DNA of 64,000 nucleotides from Sinobacterium norvegicum (GCF_923077115.1 NZ_CAKLPX010000001.1:682001-746000); one strand, 5' to 3'. Numbered from the stretch's first letter, positions 9,043-18,377 are shown. Made by a program: numbers and translations. Notes: generated by a model not told the origin, from the sequence alone.

Positions 9043-10227
9043 CTACCTCTTGGAAATCATTAATACTGCAATATCATCCGGCGCATCTTTAACCTCATCC
9101 AGCTTAAAAGCTCGACTCAATTGCTGCATTGATTCTGGTCTATTAGTAAACAACTGCAACAAGTATTGTTCTTTATCGGTTAAATTTTTCGGCGGCAGTA
9201 TCTCTAAAATTCCGTCGGAGAACAAGCTCAGCGTGAACGATGGCGGCAGAGAAATGGTTTGCTCGACGAAATCAGCCTGCTCAAACAGCCCCACCGGCAT
9301 TCCCTTACCCTCGATAAACCGTGGCTTGTTGGCCTCTGATACAATCACAGGCAGCGGCAGGTGACCGGCAATAGAATAACGTAAACTGTTGTTTTCCATG
9401 TCGATAACGCCGAAAAACATCGTCATATGTTTATCAAATCCAGACTGCAGCAAAGAACGGTTTACCTTATCCAAGAATATCGTAGGTTCTAAGATGCCAC
9501 TGGGAACACCGCGTTGAAAATGGCTGAATTGCCGGGCAAAAAAGTTCTTTAATAACGCAGTTATAAAGGCCGAAGAAGCACCATGGCCAGAAATATCAGC
9601 AATCAAAAAGGTGATCCAGCGATCATCAATCAGCAGGTAATCGACAAAATCACCGCTGAGATAAAGTGACGGGATAATCTGATGGCTGAGATTATAGTCG
9701 CCGTATTGGCAGGGTGATTTGGGCAACAGCTTCTGCTGAATCATTCTGCCGGCCTGTAAATCTTGCTCCAGCAACTGCAGGTTAATCTGTAACTGGTTAT
9801 TCTTTTGTTCTAACTGATGACGGTACTCGATGTTCTGCTGGCGAAGACGACTCTGCTCTAAGTTTCTAACGATGGAGTGTTCGAGTATTTCAAGGTCAAC
9901 AATCGGCTTGATAAAGTAATCACAGGCGCCAAGTCGCAGAGCCTCGACGGCATCATTCATACCGCCAGCACCGGAGATTATAATCACTGGCTGACTGGGT
10001 ACCGCTTCCATGATTGTTTTCAGTACCGTTAAACCGTCGATACCTGGCATGCGAAGATCACTGAGAACAATATCAGGATTATGCTGTTGAAACAGAGCAA
10101 GCCCCTGTTCACCATCTTCTGCCTCAATGACGTCAAAGCCACTATCGGCAAGGTAGGCCGCCAGGCTTTGTCGCACACCATCATCGTCATCGATGGTCAA
10201 AATCGTCGTACAGCTGTCGTCCGACAT
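9043..10227 (-). CDS. Response regulator with PP2C-type (SpoIIE/RsbU) serine phosphatase output
   Basis: Residues 1-125 are a receiver domain (acidic pocket DDDD near 13-16, phospho-acceptor Asp57 in IVLSDLRMPG, Lys in YFIKPI). A coiled-coil linker of roughly residues 125-175 (RQQNIEYRHQLEQKNNQ) leads to a PP2C-like phosphatase domain with the metal-binding motifs SGDFVDY and IADISGHGASSAF and a C-terminal APDDIAVL. No kinase (HATPase) domain is seen, unlike HsbR of Pseudomonas. It should dephosphorylate the STAS protein encoded just downstream when phosphorylated by an unseen histidine kinase or phosphotransfer protein. I placed the start at 10227, preceded by AAGAGA, rather than the upstream in-frame codon at 10263. 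Confidence 0.92.
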   Translation of the reverse strand: MSDDSCTTILTIDDDDGVRQSLAAYLADSGFDVIEAEDGEQGLALFQQHNPDIVLSDLRMPGIDGLTVLKTIMEAVPSQPVIIISGAGGMNDAVEALRLGACDYFIKPIVDLEILEHSIVRNLEQSRLRQQNIEYRHQLEQKNNQLQINLQLLEQDLQAGRMIQQKLLPKSPCQYGDYNLSHQIIPSLYLSGDFVDYLLIDDRWITFLIADISGHGASSAFITALLKNFFARQFSHFQRGVPSGILEPTIFLDKVNRSLLQSGFDKHMTMFFGVIDMENNSLRYSIAGHLPLPVIVSEANKPRFIEGKGMPVGLFEQADFVEQTISLPPSFTLSLFSDGILEILPPKNLTDKEQYLLQLFTNRPESMQQLSRAFKLDEVKDAPDDIAVLMISKR

Positions 10228-10356
10228 AATCGTCTCTTTAAAAGGCCTAATAAGCCGCCACATAGGGTGTTTAAAATAACACTCACCTACTGTAATTGCT
10301 TAATATTACGCCGAATTAAATAAAGAGCAACCAGCTTCATCGACGACACAATAAGC

Positions 10357-11115
10357 CTAGCTGTCCTCCTCTAATATGTCGAAGTCGTCATCGAAATCAT
10401 CAAAATCTTCCTCGCCGAAATTATCAACCACCTGGCCATCATTGATCAACCATTCTCGACGTTGCAAATAGGCGTCGCGAATAAAGCTATAACGGTCGCC
10501 GCTGATTAATTTCTCAACATCCAACACGCCAGCGCGACGACTGACAATATTAGTTGCATAGACGACATTACGGGTGGGCACATGGTTGATGGAGCCTATA
10601 ATCGGCGCCGCATAGGCATCAGGTATCAAACCAATGCCATCTCTGACCGTGGTACTGCCCCAAAAAGGCAACACCAAATAAGGTCCCGAAGGCATGCCAT
10701 AATACGCCATGGTCTGACCAAAATCTTCCTGGCGCCGCTGAAAACCTAAGCGACTGGCAACATCAAACACCCCGACAATACCAATCGTGGTATTAATCAC
10801 TAAGCGGCTGCTGTCATGACCGAGTTCGACAAACTTCAGCTGCAGCAAATCATTGACGATGGTCACCACCTCATAGGTATTACTAAACATGTTGCTGACT
10901 CCGCGTTCGACTGGGTCTGGCAGCAAAAAATGATAACCACTGGCAATCGGGCGCAGAAAATAGCGGTCACCGATATCATTAAAGGTAAAAATGGCTCGAT
11001 TCATCCCCTCCCAAGGGTCTGCTGGGTTGGCATCAATCGCGCTATTAGCGTGCACTGTTGTTAGCGTCGACAAGAGCAGCCAAAGCAGTAATAGTTTTTT
11101 TGGTATAGCAATCAT
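10357..11115 (-). CDS. mlaA: MlaA/VacJ family protein, non-lipidated form
   Basis: MlaA removes phospholipids from the outer leaflet of the outer membrane and passes them to MlaC. The family core is clear: PADPWEGMNRAIFTFND, RPIASGY, GVSNMFSNTYEVV, FGQTMAYYGMPSGPYLVLPFWGSTTVRDG and RDAYLQRREWLI. The signal peptide ends VHA-NSA, and there is no cysteine anywhere in the protein, so it cannot be a lipoprotein as E. coli MlaA is. The C-terminus is strongly acidic (DDFDDDFDILEEDS). No mlaBCDEF genes are nearby. ATG 11115 is preferred (AAGAG seven bases upstream) over a TTG at 11142. Confidence 0.93.
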   Translation of the reverse strand: MIAIPKKLLLLWLLLSTLTTVHANSAIDANPADPWEGMNRAIFTFNDIGDRYFLRPIASGYHFLLPDPVERGVSNMFSNTYEVVTIVNDLLQLKFVELGHDSSRLVINTTIGIVGVFDVASRLGFQRRQEDFGQTMAYYGMPSGPYLVLPFWGSTTVRDGIGLIPDAYAAPIIGSINHVPTRNVVYATNIVSRRAGVLDVEKLISGDRYSFIRDAYLQRREWLINDGQVVDNFGEEDFDDFDDDFDILEEDS

Positions 11116-11263
11116 TCCCTGACTCTTTAACTTCAATATCAACGCGATCTGTTAAGCGGCTAGCGTCGTTGATTTTTTATTGTATGAACAATAATTATAG
11201 CTGGCGTTGACGCGCTATTCTATCCCTTAAAAATAGGGTCTAATAAATTTTTCTGGCGCCCAT

Positions 11264-11290
11264 AAAAAAAGCCTGCTGAACAGCAGGCCT
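11264..11290 (-). terminator. Intrinsic terminator of the HvfA-like peptide gene
   Basis: GCCTGCTG and CAGCAGGC form an eight-pair stem with a two-base apex at 11271-11288. On the minus strand it is followed by a run of seven T residues. It lies about 30 bases past the stop of the cysteine-repeat gene. Confidence 0.85.
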
Positions 11291-11317
11291 TTGTTTATTC
11301 AGCTTTAGCGCAACTCA

Positions 11318-11677
11318 CTAGCTACCGCCGCACTTGCCTTCACCACATTTACCGTCTTTCTTGTCGCCGCCTTTCTTCATATCGCCGCCACATTTACCTT
11401 CTTTCATATCGCCGCCACACTTGCCGGCGCCTTCCTTCTTATCACCGCCACACTTACCTTCCTTCATGTCGCCGCCGCACTTAGCGTCGCCTTTTTTCAT
11501 GTCGCCGCCACATTTACCTTCGCCACACTTACCGTCTTCTTTACCATAGTCAGCATGATCGAGACCGGTGGCCACCTGGTCAATCATAAAGGGGTTGGTC
11601 GTCGTTTCTGCCATCGCCGCTGTAGAAAACATAGCTGTAGCAACGATTGCCAATAGAAATTGAGTCAATTTAATCAT
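11318..11677 (-). CDS. Secreted cysteine-repeat peptide of HvfA (EGKCG-motif, RiPP metallophore precursor) type
   Basis: This 119-residue protein has a signal peptide (MIKLTQFLLAIVATAMFSTAAMA) followed by a short spacer. The C-terminal 70 residues consist almost only of Gly, Lys, Cys, Asp, Glu and Met. Eight cysteines occur, all in [GA]KCG; four of these are exact EGKCG motifs, spaced by GDMKKG/GDMKEG units. HvfA of Haemophilus influenzae has the same design: there a DUF692 multinuclear-iron enzyme (HvfB) and HvfC turn EGKCG cysteines into oxazolone/thioamide copper ligands. No hvfB, hvfC or hvfD homologue lies in this window, so modification here is inference. A ribosome binding site AGGAG sits seven bases before the ATG. 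It follows hrpA by 136 bases and has its own terminator. Confidence 0.8.
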   Translation of the reverse strand: MIKLTQFLLAIVATAMFSTAAMAETTTNPFMIDQVATGLDHADYGKEDGKCGEGKCGGDMKKGDAKCGGDMKEGKCGGDKKEGAGKCGGDMKEGKCGGDMKKGGDKKDGKCGEGKCGGS

Positions 11678-11813
11678 GTTGTACTCCTAGTATCCGTCTA
11701 ATTTTGTTTTGTTTTTTAACTGTTCCAACCCTGACACCAAGGTTAGCTCTAATCTATATGACAAACAAATAATATGATAGTTTCTTTAAACAGCCATAAA
11801 GATTGAAAATAAT

Positions 11814-14800
11814 TTATGTTTTCACTGCTTTTGTCGTCGCCAACTGCCACGCTTTCTTCAGCCGCTTGTCTGACACCGGCACCGAAGTACCCAGCTGCTG
11901 AGCAAACAGTGAGACACGATATTCCTCAAGCAACCAGCGAAACGCATTCAAGTCATGCCCCTCATCCAACAGTGAAAAATCCCCCTCGAGTTTTTTATCC
12001 AATGGTAGTAGAAACTCCTCCACCTTCAATACCCCGGCACGATCACGCTGCTCTCCGCCGCCTAGTCGCTCTAAACGTTCCAATATTCCCTTTAGATACC
12101 GCGGGTAATGGTGCAGGCGCTGATAATCGACAGTATCGATAAACTGAGGGTAAAACAGCGTTGATAGCTGCCGCTTCACATCGGTGGCACAATAAGCCCA
12201 AGCCAGCGAATTCAATGACTTAAGTTTACTGCTGACCTGCTGATTGAGTGAAAGCACCTGTTCAATTAGACGCTCGTAACGATAGCCATTATCGACTAAA
12301 TCTGCCCGGTATTGCTCAAGTAAGGCGTCAAACTCAGTTTGACTGTGAGGCAATTGCTCAAAATCGTTTATTTTACTGAGAAAAGTTTGACGAAAAACGG
12401 CTTTGATCAACGCCTCAAGAAAAGGCCCTTTTTGTGCCACACCGACCAGTGTTAAATTGGCCTTATTGCTTTTTAACAGCTCCTTACGCAAATATTTTAT
12501 CTGCTGCGGCAAAGCCAACATTAACAACTTAACCACACCCTCTCGACTGCTGAGGTAAGCTTCTTCGGCACTGTCCAACAGTTTAACACTGACACTTTCT
12601 CCTCTGTCGACTACAGCGGGATAAGCCGTAATCTTCATGCCAGCTTGCTTGAACTGAAACTGCGCCGGCAAGTCACCAAAATCCCAACCGGTTAAATCGG
12701 CCTGCTCGAACGGATTATCCGCCTGCTCTGCCAAGCTCTGCTGAGCAACCTGCTGGTACTGCTGTTTCAGCGCCGTCAGATCTCGCCCGACGGCAATCTC
12801 AGCGCCATTATCGTCCAGCAGTTTAAAGTTCATTCGATAGTAATCATCGAGACTGTCGGACTGCCATTGGTCAAGGGGGATTTGGTTGCCAGTTATCTTG
12901 CTTAAGGCCGTATTTAACGCCGCAACCAATGAGATATCGTCACGCTGCAACAGGGCTAACGCTCGGCCTACGTAATCGGGGACAGGGACAAAGTTTTTTC
13001 GATGCGTCTTAGGTAGACCTTTCACCAAAGCCACGCATTTATCGAACAGCATACCCGGCACCAGCCATTCGAAGTAATATTCTGGCAACCTTGCCAACAG
13101 TGTTACCGGAACATGAGCTGTCACGCCATCATAACGACTGCCTGGTTCGAACTGATAGCTTAACGGCACCGATATATCCTGCCATTGCAGACGGTTTGGA
13201 TACTGCGCCTCACCTGCCTCACTGGCACCGTGACGCATTAAGTAGTCAGGGGTTAAAAACAACTGCTTTGGATCATCCCTCTCAATTGTTTTACGCCACG
13301 ACTCAAAGCTGATAACAGAGCAAATATCGGCAGGAATCCGCTGATCATAGAAATCGTAAATGACCTGTTCATCAACCAAGATGTCACGGCGTCGGGTCTT
13401 GGCCTCGAGTGTATCAATCTCTTTAAGTAGCCTCAGGTTATGCCGTCTGAACTCTGCTTTTTTCTGATAGGCGCCCTCAACCAGCGCCGAGCGAATAAAA
13501 ATTTCCCGACAAACAACCGGGTCGATATCCGAGTAACGGACACGTTTTTTATCGCTGACAACCAAGCCATAAAGGCTGATTTTCTCATAGGCCATGACCT
13601 CACCAGTCTTCACCGCCCAATGGGGCTCACTGTGCTGTCGATTCACCAAATGCTCAGCATATTTAAGCACCCACTCCGGCTGAATAACCCCGACTGTGCG
13701 GGCAAAAAGCTTGCTGGTCTCTACCAATTCAGCGGCTACCAGCCATTTAGGCGGCTTCTTATAGGCGGCAGAACCTGGGAACAGATGAAATTTACGATTG
13801 CGGGCACCGAAGTATTCTTTGCCCTCATCACGGAAGCCCAACTGACCTAGCAGCCCCGCAATCAACGCACGATGTATTTGATCCGAGCTGGCCGGCGCTT
13901 TGTTTTCGGTGAGTTTAAGCTGTTTAATCGCAATCTTGAGCTGATGGTGTATATCCCGCCACTCGCGCATTTTCATGTAAGAAAGATATTCCCGTTTACA
14001 CATTTTACGCAACTGATTCTGACTCAGCTCTTCACGTTGCTGCTCGTAGTAATTCCACAGACTGACCAGGGTGGTAAAATCAGAGTCGGGCTGTTGAAAT
14101 CTGCGATGCTTTTCATCGGCGGCTTGTCGTTTTTCAGCTGGTCGCTCGCGGGGGTCTTGCACACTGAGAGCACTGGCAATAATGAGCACCTCTTTGAGGC
14201 TGCCCTCACTTGCCGCCGCCAGCACTATGCGGCCAATTTTAGGATCTACAGGGAGGGCCAACAATTGCCGACCCAAGGGTGATAACGCGCCACTTTTCTT
14301 CAGCGCACCCAATTCTTCCAGCAACTTTTCACCGTCACGAATTAGGCGACTGTCCGGGGCGTTAATAAAGGGAAAGTTGACGACATCACCCAGACCAAGC
14401 CCCTGCATTTGTAGAATAACCGCGGCCAAATTCGTCCGCAAAATTTCTGGGTCGGTGAACTCGCTGCGACCATCGAAATCCACCTCGTCGTATAGCCGTA
14501 TGCAGGTGCCTTCAGCAATACGGCCGCATCGCCCCTTACGCTGATTGGCGCTGGCCTGTGATATTGCCTCTATCGGCAGGCGCTGAACCTTGGTGCGGTA
14601 GCTGTAGCGAGAAATGCGCGCCACTCCACTATCAATGACATAGCGTATGCCTGGCACTGTCAAAGAAGTCTCCGCGACATTGGTTGCCAGTACAATTCTG
14701 CGCCCGACGACTTTACCGGGGTTAAAAACCTTATCCTGTTCAGCCACGGTTAAACGGGCATATAACGGCAATACTTCCGCGTGGGCAATATCGGCCCGGC

Positions 14801-15749
14801 GTAACTTCAGCGCGGCTTCGCGTATCTCTCTCTCACCGGGCAAGAAGACCAGAACATCACCGCGGTTGTGCCCGCGTCCATCGCGCTCTAGTTCTTCAAT
14901 ACGATAAACCGCCTCAACTACTTGCGCGGCAGTGTCGCCGTCTTTAGCATCGCCATCGGCCATATCTGCCGGCGGATAATACTCCACATTGACGGGATAC
15001 GTACGGCCGCACACCTCAATAATTGGCGCATTGTTAAAATGTTGCGAGAAGCTATCGACGTCGATGGTTGCCGATGTAATAACCACTTTCAAGTCGGGGC
15101 GTTTAGGCAATAGCTGTTTAATATAACCGAGTAGAAAATCGATATTGAGACTGCGCTCATGAGCCTCATCGATAATAATCGTATCGTATTGGCGTAGCAT
15201 CGGATCGTGCTGACTCTCTGCCAGCAAAATACCGTCAGTCATTAACTTAATCAGCGTTTCTGGCTGACTATGATCGGAGAAACGTACCTGATAGCCCACC
15301 TGATCACCAAGGGGAACAGACAGCTCTTCAGCAATACGCCCGGCAACTGTTCTGGCCGCAATTCGTCGCGGCTGGGTGTGAGCAATTTTCCCGTATAGTC
15401 CCCTCCCCGCTGCCAGACAAATTTTCGGCAACTGGGTTGTCTTACCCGAGCCGGTCTCACCGGCAACTATAACCACCTGACTAGTACAAATAGCCTGTTG
15501 AATTTTATCGTGAAGCTGACTGACAGGGAGTTGTTCGGGGTAACTGATTAGCGGTATTCGTTGACGGCGTTTTTCCACCATTGCCAAAGACTGTTCAACT
15601 TGCTGCTGACACTGGCCTAATACACGATCGAATGGCTTATTTTGCTTAGCTAACGATTTCACTTTGGCTATTTTTTTGGACACGGAGAGGCGGTCCAACA
15701 ACATCAATTCACCCAATTTGTTCGTTAGCTCACGCAACTGCTCAGACAC
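11814..15749 (-). CDS. hrpA: ATP-dependent RNA helicase HrpA
   Basis: At 1311 residues it matches the length of E. coli HrpA. Motif I GETGSGKTTQ is near residues 97-106, motif II DEAH at 194-197, motif III SAT at 226-228, and motif VI QRKGRCGR about 400. The helicase core is followed by the winged-helix/ratchet and OB-like regions and the long DUF3418 C-terminal part typical of bacterial HrpA. HrpA is a 3'-5' DEAH helicase linked to mRNA processing and rescue of collided ribosomes. The start is GTG at 15749, with GAGGT about six bases upstream. The gene lies between fadD and the cysteine-repeat peptide, all on the minus strand. Confidence 0.97.
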   Translation of the reverse strand: MSEQLRELTNKLGELMLLDRLSVSKKIAKVKSLAKQNKPFDRVLGQCQQQVEQSLAMVEKRRQRIPLISYPEQLPVSQLHDKIQQAICTSQVVIVAGETGSGKTTQLPKICLAAGRGLYGKIAHTQPRRIAARTVAGRIAEELSVPLGDQVGYQVRFSDHSQPETLIKLMTDGILLAESQHDPMLRQYDTIIIDEAHERSLNIDFLLGYIKQLLPKRPDLKVVITSATIDVDSFSQHFNNAPIIEVCGRTYPVNVEYYPPADMADGDAKDGDTAAQVVEAVYRIEELERDGRGHNRGDVLVFLPGEREIREAALKLRRADIAHAEVLPLYARLTVAEQDKVFNPGKVVGRRIVLATNVAETSLTVPGIRYVIDSGVARISRYSYRTKVQRLPIEAISQASANQRKGRCGRIAEGTCIRLYDEVDFDGRSEFTDPEILRTNLAAVILQMQGLGLGDVVNFPFINAPDSRLIRDGEKLLEELGALKKSGALSPLGRQLLALPVDPKIGRIVLAAASEGSLKEVLIIASALSVQDPRERPAEKRQAADEKHRRFQQPDSDFTTLVSLWNYYEQQREELSQNQLRKMCKREYLSYMKMREWRDIHHQLKIAIKQLKLTENKAPASSDQIHRALIAGLLGQLGFRDEGKEYFGARNRKFHLFPGSAAYKKPPKWLVAAELVETSKLFARTVGVIQPEWVLKYAEHLVNRQHSEPHWAVKTGEVMAYEKISLYGLVVSDKKRVRYSDIDPVVCREIFIRSALVEGAYQKKAEFRRHNLRLLKEIDTLEAKTRRRDILVDEQVIYDFYDQRIPADICSVISFESWRKTIERDDPKQLFLTPDYLMRHGASEAGEAQYPNRLQWQDISVPLSYQFEPGSRYDGVTAHVPVTLLARLPEYYFEWLVPGMLFDKCVALVKGLPKTHRKNFVPVPDYVGRALALLQRDDISLVAALNTALSKITGNQIPLDQWQSDSLDDYYRMNFKLLDDNGAEIAVGRDLTALKQQYQQVAQQSLAEQADNPFEQADLTGWDFGDLPAQFQFKQAGMKITAYPAVVDRGESVSVKLLDSAEEAYLSSREGVVKLLMLALPQQIKYLRKELLKSNKANLTLVGVAQKGPFLEALIKAVFRQTFLSKINDFEQLPHSQTEFDALLEQYRADLVDNGYRYERLIEQVLSLNQQVSSKLKSLNSLAWAYCATDVKRQLSTLFYPQFIDTVDYQRLHHYPRYLKGILERLERLGGGEQRDRAGVLKVEEFLLPLDKKLEGDFSLLDEGHDLNAFRWLLEEYRVSLFAQQLGTSVPVSDKRLKKAWQLATTKAVKT

Positions 15750-15804
15750 TTTTTTACCTCGGTCATCAATAAGGACACGCCAACAGCGACAATGTTGCCG
15801 ACAT

Positions 15805-15830
15805 AAAAAAGCCCCAACACTTTGAGGCTT
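15805..15830 (-). terminator. Intrinsic terminator after fadD
   Basis: AAGCC...GGCTT forms a short interrupted stem around an ACACTTT loop at 15809-15830. On the minus strand it is followed by six T residues. It lies 65 bases past the fadD stop, between fadD and hrpA. Confidence 0.65.
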
Positions 15831-15894
15831 AATTTATTAATTATAACTGGATTTCCAGCAATAGACATCCAGTCAATAACACCAAGGCGAGGTA

Positions 15895-17553
15895 TTAGTC
15901 GCGCAGGTCCTTACGCAGGACTTTACCGACATTAGACTTGGGAAGCTCTTCACGGAACTCAAAATACTTCGGCACTTTATAAGCCGCCAAGCCTTCTTTA
16001 CAGTAATGCTTTAATGCCTTGGCATCAACACTGTCATCGTTTAGCACCACAAAGGCCTTCGGAGCTTCGCCGCTTTTGTCATCAGTCACACCAATAACCG
16101 CACACTCAACAACCGCAGGGTGAGTCGCCAACACATCTTCCACCTCGTTGGGAAAGACATTGAAACCCGACACGATAATCATATCTTTCTTGCGATCGAC
16201 AATACGCAGATAACCATCATCCTGAATGACGGCAATATCACCGGTGGTAAAGAAGCCATCTTCGTCGAAGACCTCAGCCGTGGCTTCAGGACGCTGCCAG
16301 TAACCCTGCATCACCTGTGGCCCACTCGCACACAATTCGCCCGCTTCTCCACGTGGTAATGTATTACCTTGATCATCGACTACTTTGAGCACAGTGCCTG
16401 GTACTGGCAATCCGATAGTACCCACTTGGTTGGCCTCACCACCGGGATTAACCGTTAAAACAGGTGCCGTCTCAGTCAGGCCGTAGCCTTCATAGATAGG
16501 GCAACCGGTGACCTGCTCCCAACGCTTAGCCGCATCTCCTGTCAAAGCCATGCCGCCGGAAATAGTGGCCTTCAGAGCTGAAAAATCCAACCCTTTGAAC
16601 GCCTCGTCATTGCACAGCGCCACAAACAGTGTATTGAGCCCTGAAAACATAGTGAAAGGCTGCGAGGTCATCGCCTTGACCACACTTGGCAGGTCACGGG
16701 GATTTGGAATTAACAAGGTATGGTTACCGGTTTGGGCGATGACCAGCGATACGGTAAAGGCATAGATATGGTAAAGAGGTAAAGGTAGAACCAACGACTC
16801 ACCGCCCTCATTGATGCCATAGCTTTGGAACATTTCAGCGCACTGCAACGAATTCGCGACGACGTTACCATGGGACAATATGGCCCCCTTGGCAACACCG
16901 GTTGTGCCACCGGTGTATTGCAACATTGCCGTATCTGTTGGCTTAGGCTGACAAATAACCGGGGCTTTTTTAGAACCTAACTTTAATGCTTCTAAAAAGG
17001 TAGTGTGGCCTGGCAAACTGTATGCTGGCACCATTTTTTTAATGTACTTAGCGGCAAGGTTAACCACCGTTCGCTTGAGAGCTGGATGAAAATCAGCAAT
17101 CTGAGTGACGATAACATTCTTAACCTGCGTTTCAGCTACAACAGCCTCAACATCGGCAGCCATATTCGCCAATACCAGCACGGCTTGCACATCCGCATCA
17201 TTGAACTGATGGACGATTTCACGATGACTGTAAAGAGGGTTGGTATTCACCACCACCATGCCGGCCTGTAAAATACCAAAAACCGCGGCGGGGTATTGCA
17301 GGATGTTGGGCATCATAATGGCGACCCGATCACCCGGTTTTAAGTCCGTATGGTTCTGCAAGTAACTGGTGAACTGAGCCGCTCTTTCGAACATCTCAGA
17401 AAAATTAAGCGTATGACCCAGACAAGTATATGCATCACTACCGGCAAACCGTGTACAGCTATCGGCAAACATCTCAACCAAATTGTTAAAACGCTGGGTG
17501 TCGATACCCTCGCCAATAGCCATTGAGTGATTCTGTTCGGTAACTGTATCCAT
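15895..17553 (-). CDS. fadD: Long-chain-fatty-acid--CoA ligase
   Basis: This 552-residue adenylate-forming enzyme activates fatty acids to acyl-CoA via an acyl-AMP. The P-loop-like motif YTGGTTGVAKGA is at residues 213-224, the second motif EGYGLTETAPV is near 354, the hinge DRKKDMIIVSGFNVFPNEVE follows, and the catalytic lysine lies near the end in PKSNVGKVLRK. The sequence follows the FadD family over its full length. It is divergent from a MaoC-type hydratase gene across a 336-base spacer. Substrate chain length cannot be judged from sequence. Confidence 0.95.
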   Translation of the reverse strand: MDTVTEQNHSMAIGEGIDTQRFNNLVEMFADSCTRFAGSDAYTCLGHTLNFSEMFERAAQFTSYLQNHTDLKPGDRVAIMMPNILQYPAAVFGILQAGMVVVNTNPLYSHREIVHQFNDADVQAVLVLANMAADVEAVVAETQVKNVIVTQIADFHPALKRTVVNLAAKYIKKMVPAYSLPGHTTFLEALKLGSKKAPVICQPKPTDTAMLQYTGGTTGVAKGAILSHGNVVANSLQCAEMFQSYGINEGGESLVLPLPLYHIYAFTVSLVIAQTGNHTLLIPNPRDLPSVVKAMTSQPFTMFSGLNTLFVALCNDEAFKGLDFSALKATISGGMALTGDAAKRWEQVTGCPIYEGYGLTETAPVLTVNPGGEANQVGTIGLPVPGTVLKVVDDQGNTLPRGEAGELCASGPQVMQGYWQRPEATAEVFDEDGFFTTGDIAVIQDDGYLRIVDRKKDMIIVSGFNVFPNEVEDVLATHPAVVECAVIGVTDDKSGEAPKAFVVLNDDSVDAKALKHYCKEGLAAYKVPKYFEFREELPKSNVGKVLRKDLRD

Positions 17554-17889
17554 TACTTCTCCTAGCGGCCTAAAGGCCTTTAATTATTGTGCTATAGCAC
17601 TTCAACCACGGGTAGATTGTCATACCTATAGCCCCAAGGTAATGACAATTAATTCACCTATCGAGCTGATGACACAACTCTTGATCCAGTAGCTTGCTAA
17701 AATATTACGGCACGGATGTTAACACCGGCAACTTAATGAGAGCAAGAAATTATCCCGCCAAACCATACTGAAGCCAGTGAAATCACAATGATTCAGTAGC
17801 TTGCACATTGGCTGCTACGGTACAATTCTGCTCATCAACCACAACTGAATACGCTACCGCCTATTCATAGACAATAATAGAGGTATTTT
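17554..17889. promoter_or_regulatory. Divergent intergenic region fadD / maoC-like with an imperfect direct repeat
   Basis: No gene is seen in these 336 bases, which must hold the promoters of both flanking genes. Two 16-base copies of TGATYCAGTAGCTTGC (one mismatch) lie at 17682-17697 and 17789-17804, 107 bases apart, and could be regulator sites. The maoC-like gene has AGAGG before its GTG start. I cannot assign sigma-70 boxes with confidence. Confidence 0.4.
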
Positions 17890-18363
17890 GTGACTACACT
17901 AGAGAACGTAACGTTTGACGAGATCTCCATAGGTCAAAGCGCCAGCTATACAAAACCGGTGACCGAAAAAGACATTCTGCTGTTCGCGGCCGTATCCGGC
18001 GATGTGAATCCTGTTCATCTCGATGCAGAATTTGCCGCCTCTACCATGTTTGGCGAGCGTATTGCTCACGGTATGTTTACTGGCGCACTGGTATCGGCAG
18101 CCCTAGCCTTAGAGCTGCCGGGGCCTGGCTGCATCTATCTTGGCCAAAATCTCAGTTTTCGCGCACCGGTATTGATTGGCGATACAATTACAGTCAATTT
18201 GGAAGTGACTGCCAAGCGTGACGATAGAAAATATGTAACGTTGAAGTGCGTGGCAGTAAACCAACACGGTAAGAAGGTTGCCACCGGCGAGGCCAATGTC
18301 ATCGCGCCGACGGAAAAGCTGGTCATTACCGCGCCGCAACTCCCCGAGGTCACTGTTGGCTAA
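17890..18363 (+). CDS. MaoC-family (R)-specific enoyl-CoA hydratase
   Basis: This 157-residue protein has a single hot-dog domain of the MaoC/PhaJ type. The hydratase-2 motif is seen in AAVSGDVNPVHLDAEFA followed by ERIAHGMFTGAL, which gives the catalytic Asp/His dyad. Enzymes of this type hydrate trans-2-enoyl-CoA to (R)-3-hydroxyacyl-CoA and can feed polyhydroxyalkanoate or lipid synthesis from beta-oxidation. Divergence from fadD supports a fatty-acid role. The start is a GTG preceded by AGAGGT. Confidence 0.9.
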   Translation: MTTLENVTFDEISIGQSASYTKPVTEKDILLFAAVSGDVNPVHLDAEFAASTMFGERIAHGMFTGALVSAALALELPGPGCIYLGQNLSFRAPVLIGDTITVNLEVTAKRDDRKYVTLKCVAVNQHGKKVATGEANVIAPTEKLVITAPQLPEVTVG

Positions 18364-18377
18364 TAGTTTACAGTGCT

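Noticed and set aside
11334..11549. Plus-strand open frame rich in Pro/Ser/His/Leu repeats (PSPHLPSFLSPP-like)
   Set aside because: It is the antisense reading of the cysteine-repeat peptide gene, which has a signal peptide, ribosome binding site and terminator on the other strand.
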